Notes: a model not told the origin generated them from the letters alone. A stretch of DNA of 32,906 bases from Streptomyces sp. McG3 (GCF_018619185.1 NZ_JAAXYC010000064.1:1-32906); one strand, 5' to 3'. Shown: positions 29,401-32,906, numbered from the stretch's first letter. A program made the numbers and translations.

Positions 29401-32400
29401 GCGATCACCACGTACGCGGTGTCCGGCCACGGTGCCGGGCCGGTCGAGACGACCTTCGCCGCGGTGTCCGGCCGCTTCTCCAGGGTCCGCAGCGTGCCCG
29501 GGAGGACGCGGTCGATCTTCGCGCGGGTCCAGTTGCGGCCCTGGGTGCTCCCGGACGGGCCGGTGATCCTGGTCCGGGAATCCAGCACGGGGTCGCTCGG
29601 GCCGGTGAACGCGTCCGACGCCGTGGCGGAGGCGGGTGCGGGTGCGGGTGCGACCGGTGCGGCCGGCTGTCCGGCGGGAGCCGGGGCGAAGAGGGACATC
29701 TCCTCGTCCTGGTCGGTGACGTCCTCGACGAAGCCGCCCGGGGTGGCCGTGTCCCAGGCGCGCACGCTGTGGTGCTGCGGGGTGATCGCCATCCCCGACA
29801 GCTCCAGGTCGACCCCGACCGATCCGGCGGCCGAGAGCAGCAGGAACCGCAACGCCACCGGCAGCGGCGGTTCGGCCTGCCCGTTCGCGGTGAAGTACGC
29901 GCCGACCGCCGTACGCAGGTCGCTCCAGCTGAGCGGGGCCGTGAAGCCGTTCGCCGCGCGGGTCCGCTCCAGCGCCCAGAAGCCGCGCAGCAGCGTGGCG
30001 AGGGCGTTGCCCTGGTCGTCGACGGTGGGGCCGTAGACCAGCCGGACCGCCCGGACCCACCGCAGGACGTCGGGGGCCCGGCCCCGGTCGCCCGTGATCC
30101 GCTCGGCCCAGCGGGCCAGTTCGGGGGTGGTGGGCTCGGGGCGGAACCCGGCCCACCAGTCGCCCTCGGCCAGCTGCCAGCGCGGTCCGGTCGGCCCGTC
30201 GCCCGGGGCGAGGACGGGTTCGATGCCGCTGCCGGTGGTCCAGATCCAGCGGTCAAGGCCGTTGGCCAGTTGCTGGCCGGCCACCGGGGTGTCCAGCGGG
30301 TCGGCGGACGGCGGGCCCGCGAGGTCGGCCCCCGTCACCACGACGGGCCGGTCGGGGGCCAGCGCGGTCAGATCGCCGTCGAACGCGAACAGGAAGTCCA
30401 CGATCCTCGCGTAGTCGACGACGGCGTCGGAGCCGTCGGACAGGGCCAGCGCGGCGGCCTCGGGTCCGCCGCGCAGCCCGACCAGGTACGCGTCGTGGAA
30501 CGGCAGGTTCTGGACCGGGCTCTCCAAAGTCACCGGGCCGGGACGCACGTAGGTGAAGCCGACCACCTCGGGCAGCAGCCCGTACGTCCGCCGCCGGGCG
30601 TCCTGCCAGTCCTGGTCGGGGCGCGAGGAGGTGCCCAACGGGGTGCCGTCGGCGGCACGGTGCCTGACCGCGAGGACCCGGTCGAGGAGGACGCGGGAGC
30701 CGTCCGCCGCGACCAGTTCCGACGCCCACTCCAGCGGCGGGGGTGTCCGCTCCGGGTCGGCCAGGACCTCCAGGGCGCCCTGTGCGGCGGTGACCATGGC
30801 CTGGAGCCGGGGCCGGTGGCCCGGGGGAAGCGTGTCGACGGCGACGGCCGCCTCCTGGACCGCCGTGCGCAGGGCCCGGTGCAGGGGGTGGTCGGCGGGC
30901 AGCGGGGTACCGAGCGCGTACTCGCCGAGGGCGCGGGAGATCCGCTGGCTCTCGCCCACCGGCATCAGGCGGCGGGGAGACCCCGACGGCTGGGGCAGAC
31001 CTGCCATCAGGACCATCTGCACGAAGTGGGCGAGGCCCCGGACGGCCTCGTTGTCCAGGATGCGGTTCAGGGACTCGGTCAGGACGTCGTCGGGCAGCGG
31101 GGCCCGCTGTGCGAGGGCCCGGCGGTAGGCCTCCCGGCTCAGCTCCGCCAGCTCGGCCACGGCCTGCCGGATCTGCTCCGGCGTCATCAACTGCTCGCCT
31201 TCGTAGGCGAAGTGGCGCAGCTCCGTGAGGACCAGCGGGATGTCGAGGCGGCCGTCGTCGGTGTCGAGGGTCGGATACCGGTGGTCGTCCATGTCGACCG
31301 TCTGCTTCTGCGAGACGACCTTGCCGTCGGAGGTGCGTCCGGTCAGCAGGGAGGTGGTGTGCTCGCGCGCGGAGGGGACGTCGCCGATCGTGGCGTCGAA
31401 GTAGCCCGGGAAGAGGGGCTTGTCCGGGGTGATGGTGCGCCGGTAGAGCTCCAGCAGCCGTCCGAGGGTGGCGGCGAGCCCCGCGCTGATGCTGTCGTGG
31501 TGCCGGTCGAGGAAGCCCCTGGCCCGGGGCCGCAGCGCCCGCAGGACCCGGTCGAGGGCCGGACGTGACGCCACCGCCAGGCCGTTCTTCACCATGAACG
31601 CGGCGGGGCCCTGGTTGAGGATGACGCCGGTCGGCCGGGCGACGGCGTGGGCGTAGGCGAAGCGGAGGTAGCCCCACAGGTCGTCGACGTCCGGGACCGG
31701 GGCGAGGAAGGGGACGACCACGTCGGGCACGTCGGTCCGTCCGGTGACGGCGCGGACGAACTCCGCGGTGGCCTTCATCGCGAACTCCCGGCCCGACGCC
31801 TCCACCGCCCCGATCGCGCCCTTGGGCAGCCGGTCCACCGCCCGGTCCTGGAGCAGGCTCAACCCGAGGGCGGGGAAGCCGGTGGTGGGCTGCACGTAGG
31901 CGCGGTTCGTCCGGACCGGGGTCTGGCCGACCAGAGTCCTGCCGCCCAGCTCGGTGACCGTCCAGCCGTCCTCGGCGGGCAGCAGGGCGGCGAGGGCGGT
32001 CTGCGGGGATGCGCCCGGCTCGTCGCGGCCGTCCAGGGCCCGTTCCACCCGGGCGAGCCGCTCCAGCGTCTCCTCGGGGGACTGCCGCCGCTCGCCCGGG
32101 AGCACCGCCATCGGCTCGACGACGATCTCACCGATGAGGTAACCAAACTGCTGGGGCTTCGGGTCGCCCGGCGCGATGGGCGGAAAGGTCAGGTGCAGGC
32201 GGCCGTCGGCCGTCCGCGTGACGCTCGCGTGGTCCGTGACGATGCTGAAGCCGGGGGCGGTGGCCAGGATCTGCTTGGCCGGAACATCGCCGAGGCCGCT
32301 GATCACGAAGACCAGCCGCCGTTCGATCTCCAGGCCGATGGCTCCGTAGCCGCGGCCGGTCGCCGCGTCCAGCAGGGAGTGCGGGGTGGAGGACGACGCG

Positions 32401-32906
32401 GCGAAGGAGGGCAGGGCGCCCTCGACGGCCCGGCCCGCCGGGCCGACGACCAGGGCACGCGCCTCGGACGCCGCGACCGGGGGCGGCGCGGAGGAGAGCT
32501 GCCGGCCGTCCCGGGCCGAGAGGTCCAGCCACATCACGCCGTCGAAACCGCCGAGATGGTAGGCGGCCCACGCGTGGCCCAGCGCCTCCCCCTGACGCCG
32601 TGCCAGGACGAACGCCGCCGCGCCCGGCCCCTGGGCGGCGACGGTCCGGGCCACCGCCTCCCACGAGCCCACGGGGCTCCAGCCCGGCCCCGGGACCAGG
32701 GTGGAGGCCGGTGTCACGGTGCCGAGCGCCGCGTCGTCGACCGTGGCCGCCGGACGCACGCCGCCCGGGTACAGGGCGTCCCGGAGCGCGCCCAGCAGCA
32801 CCAGGCACCGCCGCACGGTGAGTCCCTGGCGCGATGCGGGGCCTGCGATCCGCCGGGCCGTCGCCGTCAGCCGGGGGCGGCTGAGCGGGGCGGAGCGCGG
32901 TGGGGC
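12012..32906 (-). CDS. Giant multidomain polymorphic-toxin-like protein, 5' end beyond the window (at least 6,964 aa)
   Basis: An uninterrupted frame runs from the right edge to the stop at 12012-12014. A GTG exists at 32814-32816, but the frame stays open beyond it, and those extra 30 codons match the corresponding stretch of the second internal unit, so the true start lies outside. Order of parts: Tox-PL-like domain 1, helical region, clan-CD-like domains 1 and 2, Tox-PL-like domain 2, helical region, clan-CD-like domains 3 and 4, Pro/Ala-rich linker (about 16030-16380), helical segment, ADP-ribosyltransferase-like domain (about 14430-15110), then roughly 800 residues unrecognised. Giant Streptomyces proteins of this look are, as I recall, labelled lonely Cys domain-containing; I cannot check this. 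No membrane helix is seen in the visible part; the N-terminus, where any export signal could lie, is missing. Function as a secreted multi-effector is inferred. Confidence 0.9.
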   Translation of the reverse strand, partial: APPRSAPLSRPRLTATARRIAGPASRQGLTVRRCLVLLGALRDALYPGGVRPAATVDDAALGTVTPASTLVPGPGWSPVGSWEAVARTVAAQGPGAAAFVLARRQGEALGHAWAAYHLGGFDGVMWLDLSARDGRQLSSAPPPVAASEARALVVGPAGRAVEGALPSFAASSSTPHSLLDAATGRGYGAIGLEIERRLVFVISGLGDVPAKQILATAPGFSIVTDHASVTRTADGRLHLTFPPIAPGDPKPQQFGYLIGEIVVEPMAVLPGERRQSPEETLERLARVERALDGRDEPGASPQTALAALLPAEDGWTVTELGGRTLVGQTPVRTNRAYVQPTTGFPALGLSLLQDRAVDRLPKGAIGAVEASGREFAMKATAEFVRAVTGRTDVPDVVVPFLAPVPDVDDLWGYLRFAYAHAVARPTGVILNQGPAAFMVKNGLAVASRPALDRVLRALRPRARGFLDRHHDSISAGLAATLGRLLELYRRTITPDKPLFPGYFDATIGDVPSAREHTTSLLTGRTSDGKVVSQKQTVDMDDHRYPTLDTDDGRLDIPLVLTELRHFAYEGEQLMTPEQIRQAVAELAELSREAYRRALAQRAPLPDDVLTESLNRILDNEAVRGLAHFVQMVLMAGLPQPSGSPRRLMPVGESQRISRALGEYALGTPLPADHPLHRALRTAVQEAAVAVDTLPPGHRPRLQAMVTAAQGALEVLADPERTPPPLEWASELVAADGSRVLLDRVLAVRHRAADGTPLGTSSRPDQDWQDARRRTYGLLPEVVGFTYVRPGPVTLESPVQNLPFHDAYLVGLRGGPEAAALALSDGSDAVVDYARIVDFLFAFDGDLTALAPDRPVVVTGADLAGPPSADPLDTPVAGQQLANGLDRWIWTTGSGIEPVLAPGDGPTGPRWQLAEGDWWAGFRPEPTTPELARWAERITGDRGRAPDVLRWVRAVRLVYGPTVDDQGNALATLLRGFWALERTRAANGFTAPLSWSDLRTAVGAYFTANGQAEPPLPVALRFLLLSAAGSVGVDLELSGMAITPQHHSVRAWDTATPGGFVEDVTDQDEEMSLFAPAPAGQPAAPVAPAPAPASATASDAFTGPSDPVLDSRTRITGPSGSTQGRNWTRAKIDRVLPGTLRTLEKRPDTAAKVVSTGPAPWPDTAYVVIADDEDGRVLLPDGRELGPEALADALAADPELAKLPKGVPVVLAVPYTGDRYQQTLQAVADRLGRTVWGPSGMGRAVPDGSGAHVLALLDRDADAPVGDWVSVEPSTAIGSYLDRTWTALDGTVFHDSDVLTVPLTDEDHRHFGRLAVEQKDGLRRRAQRLRRFRTLRELSHRLPEGTDAGTEHESVGSEPVSMDSAVYVYAGHGEPGRMHLPLRDGRTVWLEKRDAAAYIAGLPEVRKLPPGHRMHLEVCWSSSDGDPRRQYPYLGDTPHVDDPLDDVPLDQLVANITRRETDGSLRQTGFNDTQRIALASATGQRGGRVLRRPEPLGPALDALARDFGLHRGPDPVPPETRQTMLRLLRAVRTVFGTTFEHHRGGPDGRFERVMKGVVALERMRANDGTISHLTPFRLDMLDFFVQEHSGRAPDKRGYVELLDFAAERIADNENTKLTDAVPAPSLDIALKQLADKGEQMIRHVQSLPAPAPFTPRLVASTLWATTRAARLLRPMTPTAREAMGRRILHLDAATAWDRSRQESLWALLTKAIAEGVDAGDQDVMAAYDLAESGAFTLPAVLRQGANDQGINWSGTPMPAGVDWGSVRQMRFGPNGSSMSSVQPAWTGPHKPMPVLNVVEVDGAGRIVLHLPGRAPLPVSENEFLALLERDPGLRTLPLKQPVLFLTTGQGILSPQLAQRFSERTGRPAYRYSAPMMLSSGDPATPLGILALTDPATKTPGTWTRAARRTNAPAAASGTGALIVFSPSDRKAGALPDIGSLSVGDQGQPPAGSLLSPATLMTNASGAPRGRNLTDEKVRQLRIGRVRVYEEVPGTPAREKAGEDRAAPWGDSAYVVRAGSGPDGVRFPDGRTLDAEQLAAELAADPELAKLPKDVPVVLVVPHLANERYLAYLRAVANLLERPVWAPSGDGRLVRNKKREHVPALIDHGPDQPLGSWVPFRPTKKAAPLPDRLWTALDGTAFRDSDVLTRPLVSDRDERFGRMSHGDDVRGRETLMRTYQRARKLVHLMASGSRTALISEESRTPDPASYVYVAHGLPGGLQLALRDGRTVWLSAEDGGRYIGGLPEVTELPEGHRMKLEVCWSDAPGNPALPQLDNRPAPAVQDPLEEVSLAQHTANVSRRVTEGSLMSSGFHTDAHILHDAPGPVAGRRRWVSPEPLPHDLDEMARTAGLHTGDGEASPEVRATTLRLVRALRIVFGPEAEQDKAPHARLLRGIGAMETLRANDQALNRFTPFRMELWTFIAQRVGGKTPGPDDYRKVLDLAAGLLAQKPEAPLGEAIGDPAIQHAIRQVTQFGAPLVRNVLRQPENVPVTERAVTQAFWAMAGAAQQMAGRDDAFTEKLGRRVLHVFPDEEWAPARKQHLYMLTAQAIAAGLDPADFFTLAAFHLASKGAFGPARQLRSGEGFQGFNWSGSPAPGGIDLRAVGRQDTGADGASLQHFRAPWAAEGEPADAMVAWTDTDADGFVVLHLPGMRPLRVADREFLALLDLAPPLRTVALGVPVLFVLSGAGSGTGRAAALSEAFSNRTARNGWSYSGALTVAPTTPPAATATPQPGAAAPLRLIGRPETASGRPGAWRRAWLQGLNSSVLATAPYGEALFSSPKPAARLTPVPDTEPSTAPPSTALLTTPRSLTGAEITVGPPLDRAGLTALVRRVTGREPVRGLTVERCLALLGALRAELFPQGVRPARTVDDTAVGVPATESSLVMGPGWRRVRSWDAVAGAVTAQGPGTVALVLAHRQGAAPGHAWAAYHLDGSGGVVWVDLSAGHGRQVSSLPPAVAASDARAVVVGPGGQALEHALPEFAPSSSTVHAGLDAPVEPGYGAIGLEVEERRDLFLDLPGRLTSTLVLAHGPGITLVTDSRGFWMTADGLLHVNEPQVPPGQPRPVRRNFAIGEFVLDPMAVLPGERRQTQEEGMAQLQRARAAGRLPDERQVAVPLTEMLGPLGGWTFTETGLNAKVNPAPEGFDWTAYGQLTLGYPTVGLRELQDIAHQRLTVPKFEMAVAGARNFGQSLTATYANQLLGTLAVESHIAPFLAAIPEVDEVWGYGWLGFQNVVAAPIGDVFDNARPPGTDPELIKNLLPAASRNALDRILRALRPRTRAFLNEHHDQLSADAAEQLGRLLGFFRQRLTPHLPADPAFFDTAGSEVPTPREHWTAVLTGRTSQGEPVSQRYAVGMDDGDYPVLDTDDGRLAVPLVLAELRHFGYTGQFMTPEEIQRAVTELSALSRAAYERALRSRAPLPEDVLRESVRRIVDNPVVQGVAGFLMVAARAGIPQAGGATRRPLTEWDSRNIALALGEYALGRPLHDGHPAYQALRGALTEAYALLPDIPLGGQAKARAFFDAARGALAVLADPAQTPPVMRWYAEAVAMDGARVLLDRVMVIRHRDAQDIPVGTSSLPLAAWQDGLRQHHGLLPQVTGFTYLRPGPVPLESPVQALPFEDAYLVGLRGGPGGALLALADGTDAAFAYARIVDVLYAVDGDLTALAPERPVLVTGADLAGPPPADPLDTPVAGQQLANGLDRWVWAPGSGAEAFLVPADRTAGPRWQLAEGDWWAGFRPEPSTAELGRWAERITGDRGRAPDVRRWVRAVRLVYGPLLENDATAFEALLRGFGALEQTRAANGVRTPLSWSDLRTAVGAYFTANGQAEPPLPVALQFLLLSAAGSVGIDLELSGMAITPQHHSVRAWDTAAAGSVGPDFFAPAGTAPAAAPTTAAPLPASGVFTGPNDPLLAPETLLTGPAGAAQGRNWTAKNVSRILPGTLRTIENRPGAAPKVVATDPAPWPDTAYVVTADGEDGRVRTADGRVLDAEALADALAADPELAKLPKDVPVVLAVPYTGDRYLETLRVVADRLGRTVWGPSGVGRIVPDGTGDAHVLVTMDPDPDAPVGAWVSVAPSPAAGPHEDRTWTALDGTVFRDSDVVTRPLADENHQRFGRIAVHRGDALRRRERNFRALRRMRRLVHWTPAGTRAQETASEPVSMDAAVYVYAGHGEPGRMQLPLRDGRTIWLGKHEAAAYIAGLREVRELPPGHRMHLEVCWSSSDGDPAHQQPSFAPVPHVDDPLGDVPLDQLVANLTRRDTDGSTRMTGMDDTRRFIMGAADGGHGRRVLRRPEPQDDELDRLARVAGLHRTPGDVPPGTREATLRLVRALRAVFGDAIEDDRATPGGRYERALRSIGALERLRANDSSLNGYTPFRRDLLDFFVREHTGREPDLAGYQALLDHAAARIAADPDARLTDAVPSPTLQITLTQLADAGEQAIRHVQSLPPQAPFTPRHVASTLWATARAAQLFRPMTPGARASMGRKVLHLDPAATWGRNQQQAVWAVSAKAIAQGMDATDHDLLAAFHLAESGAFGPASVLRQGPSIQGVNWSGANAPAGIDWSTLRRPDGTASHQLTPEWAGPGKPMPLLNVIEVDPAGTPVLHLPGRAPVPVPENEFLALLDLAPALRTVSLGIPVLFLTTGPGALSPELVQRFSQRTGRPAHGYSAPMALTAPSPKTPLGIVALPDPATNAPGRWTAAARRFTAATGQDQPAFFGPPSPADLGTDPFQDPATVLRDDAGKVLGRDLTGAWTDRVRTDRVREVVDGQAAQAPDEPAPWGSEAYLLGDRALDAQGLTPEAFAENLAADPELAALPPHVPVVLAIPYAGAQYLELVRAVAGRLGRRVWAPSGDGRLRHDSALQARIPTMTVHDTTGWHGDWVPFDPPAVPAPYEDRQWTSVEGRTFRDSDVATRPLVFDRRVRHGRVSVGDDLDQRERMLRGLFHRRQRIHYAATTLGDQLVSTEPFTPDRAVYTYYGHGFPGALAIVLRDGSTVLLAAPDGGRYIGGLREVRELPPGHRIGLQVCYAASAGNHRDPQQEGRPVRPVEDPLDELPLIQHTANVGRREVEGPTLVAALDDDSYVLEDTPGGVVGRVVRVRPEPTDAELDRLAVLADLHGDPDTVPPEVRATVLRLVRALRLVFDHAVEDDRWVPGGGYERALKGIAALETLRANDPGMRRFTPFRMELWTFLARRVGGDTPGRDAYRDVLDAARQLIGGQPGSTLSGMLPDTPLTYAVDELSGSQGEDLVRDAVGLPEPVTLRPKDLTRAFWAMVAGVDLVLFRLDPAQQESLGRRALHLADTEAWSDATTADLTFLAVRAHARRIDITDPHQLAAHHLRELGALRQTLTDGTEPTGYNWSGRPAPNGVESDRWYARVKAGNDVLTLPHPARWRSTEPGGKSLVIWTGTRADDGGTVIHLPGHAPLPVPDEELWALLDLAPLVTEAGVDVPVVFPMAGFTNGDARRTQPFTDRTGRSAFGYSGPLDLIEDDPFDPLRITALREKKLGQWTRTIWRPRPAQGAATGTPGGAVKAGPAAWPVHSARHESGTGTFHFTADTPRRAQEPGGESGRPDIAYPSAVPINATPVSTEGQDSAPGRDPAEAAPVATGPAPATGPAWAVRSWRPAGSPGTARFAALYRDREWQRRSTAFELAFAAHTGRAAGLTEAARDAVSRLAGELTTRHGEQAALRAFFAPDAPPGDPAAALERLLTAPPGPPTLAALMTALTYAAHAGHGLPRETAETLARPPGRQGRYTPGSSYREVHDSRGMRRVGGEDGPALRLLRTYAALGAAPDGLTVLRDALIAWAIPADLQSLHEILRASHRVGRGTAAERDTALRDGAGLHTWAADSLTTGGPDRDGRTAPPAGQPVPPHLTLYAERMTFGRDITRSGLNLPDDLAHLVDAALAGTLHPDTARNRALLAWLDRYGDAGRDALRRLSPAHLTAIHLYSGADYRLMKAFLNGERFGAGMGRRLVRLNAWTMTSKMAEVGAADLLPMTLRRQRGFSALFDALWDVDDLQERTVVVAALRRRLDAMADAVFAELPSHVDMVVEALEILPPLHGDVWWGDRGMPGPLDAPPSDGPVYGRNRITVPFFRSTALQRDEALGFMHRSKGAPGDTHLGLVHVSDSTAREVSPFVVLPLETEVLYPPGASFDVTTRTVVPGDPLTRPYESIDVTEATTTGTTSGTPDELFGIAPPADARETSSRRTPVLRTVRRQDGSTIGIASFDDADWAERQEEYGRLAAATGFVSWERDGDGRPVPTHRALPGGETTGGTSFEFREMPGYPHSAYHNAQDGTSPRIVELTDDADDTGATGESETWQPEATAPRDGYRRTGPYAAELDGALFALHESAGKGDRTADVLLLAVRHVAADGLRDAGVDTADDFRAWLGGTVTDDDVSDLDIPSLDGGRDLPLALLDRAGASLGISLRTEAMLYGDRLPASRVELAPVQRLRVLLADPSYQQGGTTLPMGPLAAATARRLGVTVAVAGPDDEVTFHGERTKGGPLALLVADGDRHLAGLREGPGDTAVDEEERLNRLVHALSFAPASVLPRAADRPAPEWVMARIRYMTEAVRFERRLGRYLGGHEAVDAQLAVMTRELWDRAVAAGRWTELGSDDPTVDGAVGTGRDRLLAVVESGNTRERMGMLWIGSQAPDGQGGVISALLGSPDPNPDVITEEYRAARPPSGAITAYQELSGQPDRAPEEQRRMERAARELRTRARAEDLSPPLSEAERALMPDDGIPWIPGMHRYDIAMDSVPQAEAEDRGALVRAATSGSAHRLMSQAVKMRRQWGLDIDLGLVRLALMAEMLQAEHHGLDEIMRGSQLVLDRLRQAGAPESADLDYVDNWGRYWRIAPLTEAELRQHVAVDGLFPDEHALHPLGGEELSGPADPADPAVAAWAQEHNVVLEDALRLLSALGPDTASGSAPLTPERLERLVDDWFRARNQVPPGSLADRIRRILNDVRA
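14430..15110 (-). other. ADP-ribosyltransferase-like domain (within giant gene, approximate limits)
   Basis: An R-S-E-type signature in the right order. A leading helix (LTAIHLYSGADYRLMKAF, about 15030-15090) is followed by Arg in WWGDRGMP (14709-14711), then FFRSTAL with Ser-Thr at 14622-14627, then LPLETEVLYPPG with the ExE glutamates at 14487-14489 and 14481-14483. The ending PPGASFDVTTRTVV is typical of the final strands. A complete ExE favours a transferase that modifies an Arg, Gln or Cys side chain or similar, but the target cannot be predicted. Confidence 0.65.
17715..18235 (-). other. Clan-CD-like His-Cys domain 4 (within giant gene, approximate limits)
   Basis: The most divergent copy, but the dyad is kept: VYTYYGHGFPGAL with His at 17976-17978 and IGLQVCYAAS with Cys at 17835-17837. 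It lies 2,764 codons after domain 2, of which it is the counterpart. Confidence 0.5.
20130..20670 (-). other. Clan-CD-like His-Cys domain 3 (within giant gene, approximate limits)
   Basis: Closest to domain 1: VYVYAGHGEPG with His at 20397-20399 and MHLEVCWSSSDGDP with Cys at 20256-20258. It lies 2,799 codons after domain 1, consistent with duplication of the whole unit. Confidence 0.55.
21301..21493 (-). repeat. 193-nt near-identical patch, unit 2 copy
   Basis: Matches 29746-29938 with only two mismatches (21368 and 21403). It encodes a helical segment containing SWSDLRTAVGAYF and SGMAITPQHHSVRAWD. Confidence 0.9.
23940..24460 (-). other. Tox-PL-like papain-fold domain, copy 2 (within giant gene, approximate limits)
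   Basis: Second copy of the papain-fold domain, 2,813 codons downstream of the first. Candidate triad: Cys at 24366-24368 (ERCLALLGAL), His at 24135-24137 (GHAWAAYHL) and Asp at 24084-24086 (VWVDLS). All three residues are conserved, so neither copy looks dead by this criterion. Confidence 0.6.
26000..26530 (-). other. Clan-CD-like His-Cys domain 2 (within giant gene, approximate limits)
   Basis: Same layout as domain 1: YVYVAHGLPGG with His at 26268-26270 and MKLEVCWSD with Cys at 26127-26129, preceded by WTALDGTAFRDSDV. The Cys lies 842 codons after that of domain 1. Confidence 0.55.
28530..29070 (-). other. Clan-CD-like (caspase/CHAT-type) His-Cys domain 1 (within giant gene, approximate limits)
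   Basis: A hydrophobic strand ending in His-Gly (VYVYAGHGEPG, His at 28794-28796) is followed about 47 residues later by a strand ending in Cys (MHLEVCWSS, Cys at 28653-28655). This is the dyad layout of clan CD cysteine peptidases. A conserved WTALDGTVFHDSDV element precedes it. Confidence 0.55.
29746..29938 (-). repeat. 193-nt near-identical patch, unit 1 copy
   Basis: Partner of 21301-21493, without gaps. The differences at 29813 and 29848 change Val to Ile and Arg to Gln between copies; there are no silent differences across about 64 codons. Confidence 0.9.
32390..32906 (-). other. Tox-PL-like papain-fold domain, copy 1 (within giant gene, approximate limits)
   Basis: The order and spacing of candidate catalytic residues fit papain-fold toxin 1 / protein-glutamine deamidase-like domains: Cys at 32805-32807 (RRCLVLLGAL), His at 32574-32576 (GHAWAAYHL) and Asp at 32523-32525 (MWLDLS). 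The strand before the His (AAAFVLARR) and the Gly-Arg after the Asp also fit. Glutamine deamidase versus peptidase activity cannot be told from the sequence. Confidence 0.6.

Larger units (their letters stand above)
24460..32906 (-). repeat. Large internal repeat unit 1 of the giant gene (cut by window edge)
   Basis: Contains Tox-PL-like domain 1, a helical region (MDDHRYPTLDTDDGRL, ALRPRARGFL), and clan-CD-like domains 1 and 2. Matching landmarks recur in unit 2 at offsets of 2,813, 2,799 and 2,764 codons. Limits are approximate. Confidence 0.8.

Noticed and set aside
32814..32816. GTG as the start of the giant gene.
   Set aside because: The frame continues open to the window edge, and the 30 upstream codons (for example SRPRLTATARRIAG) match the equivalent stretch before the Cys of the second papain-fold domain. 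The real start lies outside.

Overview
The window looks like chromosome from a high-GC actinomycete, most likely Streptomyces or a close relative. The evidence is very GC-rich third codon positions, frequent GTG starts with GGAG/GAGGA ribosome binding sites, a TAGGCT-type -10 box, and protein families typical of that genus. This is judged by eye; I ran no composition statistics or searches.

Left flank (1-3900, plus strand): three ordinary genes. They are an SLC13/DASS-type anion permease (151-1578), a glycerate kinase (1744-2949), and a small cytoplasmic beta-lactamase-like serine hydrolase (3087-3899) that may be read from a leaderless transcript. A 19-bp perfect inverted repeat at 3940-4001 forms a bidirectional terminator between this flank and everything to its right.

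Main region (4016 to the right edge, all minus strand, transcribed right to left): six genes that look like one gene set. In transcription order they are: (1) a giant gene, 12012 to beyond 32906, open at its 5' end, encoding at least 6,964 residues; (2-4) three tandem paralogues with an SseB-like core (11237-11995, 10380-11192, 9220-10116), of the kind annotated in Streptomyces as type VII secretion system-associated proteins; (5) a 1,257-residue protein with a globular N-terminal half, a roughly 500-residue low-complexity linker and a C-terminal ADP-ribosyltransferase-like domain (5450-9223); (6) a single-pass membrane protein displaying a ricin-type beta-trefoil lectin (4016-5413). Gaps are short (16, 44, -4 and 36 nt), except for 263 nt upstream of the 9220 gene, which carries inverted repeats.

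The giant protein is the most interesting object. It holds two tandem units of about 2,800 residues. Each unit has a papain-fold, Tox-PL-like Cys/His/Asp domain, a helical region, and two domains with a caspase/CHAT-like (clan CD) His-Gly ... Cys signature. Similar-looking Cys-less folds and a recurring helical module are interspersed. A non-duplicated C-terminal segment of about 1,450 residues contains an R-[ST]-ExE ADP-ribosyltransferase-like domain embedded about 820 residues from the C-terminus. A 193-nt patch that is 99% identical between the two units, with no synonymous differences, points to recent gene conversion.

Taken together the locus looks like a giant multi-effector polymorphic-toxin-like or conflict system, possibly exported by type VII secretion, with accessory adaptors and a surface lectin. 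The secretion link rests on recalled family annotation. No Esx, Ecc or recognisable immunity gene lies in the window. No tRNA, rRNA, CRISPR array or insertion sequence was seen.
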